Source: Mya arenaria
Taxonomy: Eukaryota; Mollusca; Bivalvia; Myida; Myidae
Reading direction: 5' to 3'
Assembly: GCF_026914265.1 (NCBI RefSeq)
Contig: NC_069136.1
Coordinates: 12,890,356 to 12,954,355, forward strand
Length of the DNA stretch: 64,000 bases
Shown here: one piece after another, positions 58,401 through 64,000 of the stretch
How positions within the stretch are numbered: position 1 is the first letter of the stretch
Layout: every line of letters begins with the position of its first letter
The notes under the pieces: model-generated
Seen by the model: the letters and a program-made list of their open reading frames with translations, nothing else
What the model was told of the DNA's origin: nothing
The model's database searches: none
Translations under genes and position numbers: made by a program

Positions 58401-61400
58401 AGATCAAAGAAAAACAAAACAATTTCAGACAAAACCCATTGAAAGTGAAAATGTGATAGAAAAAGTCCAGCTAGGTAGTAAGATGTGTAAAAGGAAAGCC
58501 ACATGTAGACCTCTAGATCCTGGTGATATTCCCAAGGAAATAAAAAATGGGATGGCACCAAAGAAGCTGCATGAGGTGTGTCACATGACCAGCTTGGTTG
58601 CTACGCTAACTCAGAAAACAGGAAATGATGTCATTGTGGATGTGGGCTCAGGACTGGTAATATTATTTTGAGGTTTTATTCATTTTAAGATAAATGCATT
58701 GCTGGCACCTGGTACTTCAATTCTGTTAATTTTGTTTACATTTCTTTTATAGTTTAGATGTGATGGTCATTCTGAATATACGTTTTATTGACACTAACTT
58801 TATACATTTTTAGCTGAGCCAAAAAAAAATCCAGGCATGCAGTGGATTAATTTTAATAATTATAATAATTTTAATATAGAGTCATTGGTGCCATCAACAC
58901 ATGTATCATATGATAGCCTTTTTTCAAAATAACATTTCTAAAAAGTTCTACTTCCTTGTTTGAAACTAAAAGGTATATTGGTCTGTTTAGGCAAATGTCA
59001 TTTAATTTTGTAAGTAAAACATTCAACTTGATTTTTTGCCACTTACTTGTAGTTGATATTTAACTTAAATTCTTGATAGTAATGATTCTTTGCTCAATGA
59101 TAAGGTGACCACATAATCTCCATGGATATGATGGCAAGGGCACAGTCTCATATCTGAGTCTGAGTCCAGACTCTGAAAAGCACTTTCATTAAATTATATA
59201 GAATCACTTTTATTTCATTGGTTTTTACAAAAAATGAATGGAAAAAACTGTACCATTTCAAATACCGGTAGTAATAAAAGTCAGCAAAGTCCATATTCCA
59301 TAATCAATGCTCAAGTTGAAGGAAAGTTACAAAATGAAATGAAGATTTGCAGTTAAGCCACTTGAGATTGAACTCACACTTGAGTTTTTTTGCAATCATG
59401 GCCCGTGGTGCTCATTTTTGTTAACTTGTACATGTATGTTGCCAGGGATACCTAGGCCAGGTACTACATCATTACTGGGGGTTTCCCGTACTTGGCTTGG
59501 AGAGCAAGCATTGTCACTCCACTGGGGCAGACAAACGGACAGCAAAATTGGGTAATGATGTACAGTAATCAAAACTTGGATTTTATTTACCAAGCCTGAA
59601 TACTTATTTGTTAAGTATATATTTTGAGTACTTACTTATTTTTATGTTAAAATTATAACTAGTGTTTTTTGGCTTGCAGGTTTGTATGAAACTGCATGCT
59701 TAAATATCAATCAAATTGTGAATAGACAAGCGCTTATGGAATTTGTTGTCATACATTTCAAACCTTTGATTTAAAATCCACCATTGTCTATTTAATTGCA
59801 AAGATATCATGCTTACCATCATGGGAGGCATGGTATACATCTGACCCTCGGTAATCAGTTTTGGAGAAACCAGGAGCACCCTGACCATACCCACTGACCA
59901 CAAACTAGTCGCATACACCCAGGTCGGGAATCAAACCCGCGGATGCCTGACTACAAAGCCAGTCCACTAACCAGGGGTTTCATAACCTGAAATTTTCTTT
60001 TTGATGATGTCATTCATATACTAAATTAAAGATAAAATGTGTTGGAATAGTTAAAGAACATAATTAAGTCAAAGGACCAATTTTAAAAATATTCTATTCT
60101 TTACCTGAGGTCTCATTATCAATCGATATGGAAATCACAAAAACAACTACACATAGAATTCCTCATTCTCATTGGACTATGGTACATCTTGAAGGAAAAT
60201 GGTTGTTAAATATATCTTCTTATTTCAGATGAATGCCCGTATCTCAGCAATGTGACATGTGAGCTAACTCCAGATGAACAGTCGAAGGCAGAGTTCTCTG
60301 ACCTGTTCCATGAATGGTATTCTAAGATAAGGGAATTCAAATGTGTTTGCTCTAAAAGTTCATATACTAAATTGAAAGAAAGTGACAACTGTTGTAGAAA
60401 AGAATGCTCAAATATCCCTGAACTTTGTGATTCTTCCCCGTATAGTTCGGGGAATGACAAAAATTGCAGTAATTGTTGTAACAAATTGTCCTCAAAACAT
60501 TGTGATTTGTTGCCAGATAGTTCAGGGACTGCTAGTGAGGAAGTTGGCAAAAAAAACCCAGAAGACCTCTTAGTGAGCAGCTCTGATATAAATGGTGCAA
60601 CACAGAAAAGTACTAAGTCTGCAGAAAATTGTGAAAACAATGAACATTTTTTTGTTGATATTCAAAAAGATTCTCCATACTGTACCATGCACAATAACCA
60701 CAGTTGTCCTGGTAACTGTCATCATGGCAACAGTTGTCATGGAAACAATTCTGATGAGGCCCAGGTGTGCATGATAGGACTCCATTGTTGTGGGGACCTA
60801 ACGCCGACAATGCTAGAACATTTTGTGAACACCGACTGGATAACCTCCCTTGTTTGTGTCAGCTGCTGCTACCATCGCATGGAATACGCTGGTGAGATAC
60901 TGTAATCTTTTGCTTTTTCGTTATGTTATTGAATACGGGTATAAAGGGCTTATCACTTCAAGGTACTTGTGTTAGACTTTTTTTAGTCCATGTCGCACGA
61001 GATTGTTCAAGACTAAAGGAATTTGGAAGTGAAAAAATCTCAAAGATCAACTGACAAACATAATATTATTTTCATTTCATACCTAAACAGTATATATATT
61101 TTTTTTAATTAATTTGAAATTTGACCAAAAAAATGCCTTTTACTTTCGTGTAGTATTGTAAAAGCAGATTTGCGCATGCGATTTTTGGGCTACTGTGTGG
61201 AAAGCTACTGTGTGTCCTTATCATATGTTTTATCATATGTTTAAATCTCGCAATAGATTAGAGAGAAGCTTAAAAGGTATGAAATCAACTCATTTTTCAT
61301 GTTAGTATTAGAATCGTAAATGTTTAATTCATGCAATACAGTAGACCAAAGTTTAACAGGTATGAAATAAAAAAAAATCTGAGTGTTAAGAATATGATAT

Positions 61401-63075
61401 GCAAGTTGTACCTGTACAGTTATCGCCCTATATCCATCATCCTCTAAACTGATGTAATAAAAACCTAACAAGTGGTCTTTTTCAGATGAACTGGAATTAC
61501 ATAGAAAGTTCCCCCTCAGCTCTGGTCTGAAAAAGTCACTTGGGAACATTCAGAGTGTTTATCCCAGGTTCCGGTTATCTCCTTTTGCAACAAGGCTTGC
61601 CGCTCAAGAAACAAGGTTAGAAGTTAAAGCTTGGTAAATGAAAGTTATGGACCTGTAAAAAAGCCTTCTTTATTCTACCCAAATATGAACATGTTTGGTC
61701 TAAAATTTCAACATGACAGAGCAATAATTCACCCTGATAACCATATATTGCTAAAAAGCTTGGGTTATAAACTTTCCAAAGGTCAGCATTAGAACAAAAG
61801 TTACATTTTTTAACGCTATGATTTTACCCTTAAACATACATACCATTCTGACAGCATGCTGAGCATGATTTTGGCGTAGGAATACACGGCCACAAGGTTT
61901 ATATTACTGAATGATTTAGACACAAAATAATGCAAAACATTTGAACCACTACTAAAACGTGTAATTTTACATAAAGATTATAACTGGGAAACTTTTCAAA
62001 GAGAAGCATTATTGTTTATTATCTAATTTACACAATGTAGCCCTGAGTAGTCACTTCTGAATTGGCGTTATCTGCCCTGAAATAATAAAATGTACAGGTA
62101 GATTCTAATACTTTGTAATAAACCCATCATCAAATTGGGTCATGTCTTTATAAAGTCTCAAGCCTAAGTTCAGACTAAACACTCAAAACTGCAAATCTTG
62201 ATTCCATTATAACTTACCATTCAGCAGAAAATTGATGGTGAAACATGCTGAATTGTATAACTATTTGACAGTTGTAAAAATATTTATATTTATTTTGTAA
62301 GAAGAGTGGAATAGAGCTGATGTTCTGTCGTTCAATAAAGTTTTAAGTCTAGACTCGGACTCGGGACTGTTCGTAATTATCTGCCAGGCCTCCTCCCTTG
62401 GGGATGATAGTGTTGCAGCATGTAACCAAGATGTTAAAGCACTCACCCTTTTCAGCCTCCATTTAAGAGGGACTGGTCCCTCTTTGGTCTCTCTTCTTGA
62501 TTGTGTAAAGGATTAGACACATTCATCGTTGTTACACAACCACTTTTCAGTTCTAAATTAACCTTTAAAATTTCACACCACAGGACATCTGATGAGGTAA
62601 GTCTGGTATGCCCCCAATGTGCAAAAGGCTTATGAACTCTTAAAGAAGAAGAAACATAAGCTTATGCATTAATAAGTATCACTTGTGTCTGATATGACCA
62701 TTTTTTTCATGTTGCTTGGGTAAAAACTGGTACTAATGCTGATTTGTCAAAATTGTTAAAAACATTGAATCCCAGGTGTACCCAAGCAAAATTATGTTAA
62801 TTTTTTGCTGAGATTGTTCTCAGAGTACATATATTTTAAAGTTTACTCAAACGTTTTTATATATAAGTGTATCTATGCTACATATATCTTTAAGGCTGAG
62901 TTTTAACCTTCTTTAAGTGGGATGCAAAGCTGGTGATTCATATGCTTAAACTAGGCTTGTAATAGTACCTGTCTCCTTCATAGGGCACGGTGGCGCGACC
63001 AGACACCAACAGACCACAAAACCCACACACTTCATGTGGCATACAGGACCATACTGGAAATCTGCTTCAATACTG
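55444..63075 (+). CDS. METTL25: METTL25 homologue (putative SAM-dependent methyltransferase), 3' end outside the window
   Basis: Seven coding exons on the plus strand: 55444-55599, 56269-56334, 58309-58656, 59446-59551, 60229-60891, 61486-61615 and 62984-63075. They give 520 codons and end in phase 1, so more exons lie to the right. The start is ATGG in an exon opening after atattttcag at 55434. Family marks are WLFDFKLTHIFVDKIWEHIP and WLELFQTLPVEDL near the N-terminus, PKKLHEV, the SAM-binding motif I VDVGSGLGYLG (D185 to G195, across an exon junction), HSTGADKRT, the conserved MIGLHCCGDL, and SCCYHRM. A hydrophilic Cys/Ser-rich insert between motif I and GLHCCGDL favours METTL25 over the shorter METTL25B/RRNAD1. 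The substrate is not established as far as I know. The first donor (GAG then GTCAAG) is weak. Exon 2 has been copied into the following intron. Confidence 0.9.
56311..58190 (+). repeat. 56-bp minisatellite copied from METTL25 exon 2 plus its 5' splice site
   Basis: About 30-35 units fill the intron between exons 56269-56334 and 58309-58656. The unit is GGCATTCCAGATGGAAYAAT-ACAG followed by gtatggtaatcttgtaggtg and tcagacctta. Its first 24 bases match the last 24 bases of exon 2 and the next bases match the start of the intron. Each unit therefore repeats the exon end and the GT donor. Some units have lost part of the exon-derived half. Confidence 0.93.
59800..59982 (-). mobile_element. tRNA-derived SINE
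   Basis: On the minus strand box A-like TGGTTAGTGG lies at 59964-59973 and box B GGTTTGATTCC at 59927-59937. The body reads away from them toward lower coordinates (gtcagtgggtatggtcaggg, ggtttctccaaaactg). It sits in the METTL25 intron between exons 59446-59551 and 60229-60891. Confidence 0.65.
60229..60891 (+). other. METTL25: METTL25 exon with Cys/Ser-rich insert and GLHCCGDL core
   Basis: This 663-nt exon (phase 1 in, phase 1 out) opens DECPYLSNVTCELTPDEQS. It carries a poorly conserved insert with many Cys, Ser and Asn and repeated SSG-like bits, then CMIGLHCCGDLTPTMLEHF and CVSCCYHRMEYA before donor GTGAGA. The insert contains His/Cys clusters (NNHSCPGNCHHGNSCHGNN) that could bind metal; this is speculation. 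Confidence 0.85.
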
Positions 63076-64000
63076 GTAACATATATCAATGCATGTTAGA
63101 CGAGTCTTAATAGATATGGATTAACTTTAGGTAGTATTGAGCTTTTTTGGTTAAATAATTGTTACTACACCTACTACTCATGTTTTTGAAATTTTGAAAT
63201 TAATTCAGTGCCAGTGTATGACTTCACACATGAGAGTAATGGTTAAAGTCAATGTTTTGTAACATGTTGCCAAAGACAACGTTCTATAAATGGCGTTCGC
63301 TTAAGGGCTGTTTAAAAAAAAAATGGCACCAGAGGCTGAAAAAATACTCAATTTTTAAGGTCTTTACATCACTTCATTTAACATATCCAAATGATCTACA
63401 ATTATCAAAATCTACAAAAATGCAAATGATCTAGTGAAAACAACCAATATAAATTTTTAGAACTTTTAATGAACTTGATCAAGGAAAAACATGTGAATTA
63501 CTTGATTAGCTAATATATCAGCAAAACTACTTTAACAGTAAACAAAGATGGTTTTGAGTTTCAGTGGCAGAGATGTTGGACATAATTTAACACCTTCGAA
63601 ACACCTGTATGTCCAATTTTGAACTTAAAATATGTTTATTCATTATAAAATTGTGTTTTTTTCGCAATGTGTGTACACAAAAGTTTATGCCTTGGTTAAA
63701 ATAATAGCCAGATTTAAATATTAATATCCAAAATGTTTATTTGAATGACACTTTAGGACTATCTGAAAGTTTCAGAACATTTAATCACAGTTTAAATTTT
63801 TGCTGCCACAATTTATTAACATATCTCAATTGGCAGAAACGTTGCACTCCTGACAAAAAAATGTAAGAAACTGCACTATAACACATTTTTCATTAAAACT
63901 TCACATGTATGTGCATCAGCCTATGATGATCTTCATTAAAATTCAATCATATTTGTTAAAATAGTGTTAAGACAATACACATTATTGTTTAAGCTTTTTA
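63076..64000 (+). other. METTL25 intron running off the window
   Basis: After donor GTAACATA at 63076 no further exon with family motifs is found before the end. The remaining C-terminal exons of METTL25 should lie to the right. Confidence 0.6.

Overview
This window is nuclear DNA from an animal, most likely a bivalve mollusc. The basis is AT-rich sequence with GT-AG introns, large amounts of minisatellite and foldback-element DNA of a kind common in bivalves, tRNA-type SINEs, a DIRS-like fossil and a long RING/B-box/B30.2 protein. The species cannot be named from sequence alone. Four host genes can be rebuilt from matching splice sites and reading phases; most other open frames are antisense shadows or lie inside repeats.

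Layout. 1-9,166 has no gene I can support: a diverged molluscan-type repeat block (895-1715), a 26-bp array (1915-3187), a 25-bp array (6826-7828) and plain AT-rich sequence. 9,167-19,976 (minus) is a complete seven-coding-exon TRIM-like gene of 968 codons plus stop; all its introns are phase 1 and several carry MITEs. 20,000-29,900 is repeat-rich: a GC-rich TIR element, foldback MITEs, CT microsatellites, a 56-bp array, a SINE fragment, a copy of the receptor gene's 3' flank and a LINE tail. 30,131-32,083 (plus) is a two-exon seven-transmembrane receptor with a good TATA box and one apparent frameshift in exon 2. 32,450-40,000 holds a duplicated repeat segment with a MITE inserted in one copy only, then a broken DIRS-like fossil (about 36.3-39.7 kb, minus).

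40,487-51,931 (minus) is NUFIP1, a two-zinc-finger RNA-binding factor known from box C/D snoRNP assembly and ribophagy. 55,444-63,075 (plus) is the 5' part of METTL25, a putative methyltransferase that runs off the right edge. These two genes stand head to head about 3.3 kb apart, with a 1.1-kb TIR element carrying a perfect 10-bp target duplication between them.

The most striking observation is in these two genes. A METTL25 intron is filled by a 56-bp array whose unit is a copy of the end of the preceding exon plus its 5' splice site. A NUFIP1 intron holds a 50-bp array whose unit is a copy of a 3' splice site plus 15 nt of exon. A third, 38-bp array of about 2.5 kb stops just short of the NUFIP1 terminal exon's acceptor. 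Minisatellites appear to have been seeded at exon-intron junctions, leaving dozens of decoy splice sites. Two of the four genes show a single 1-base frame disagreement; these may be alleles, decay or consensus errors.
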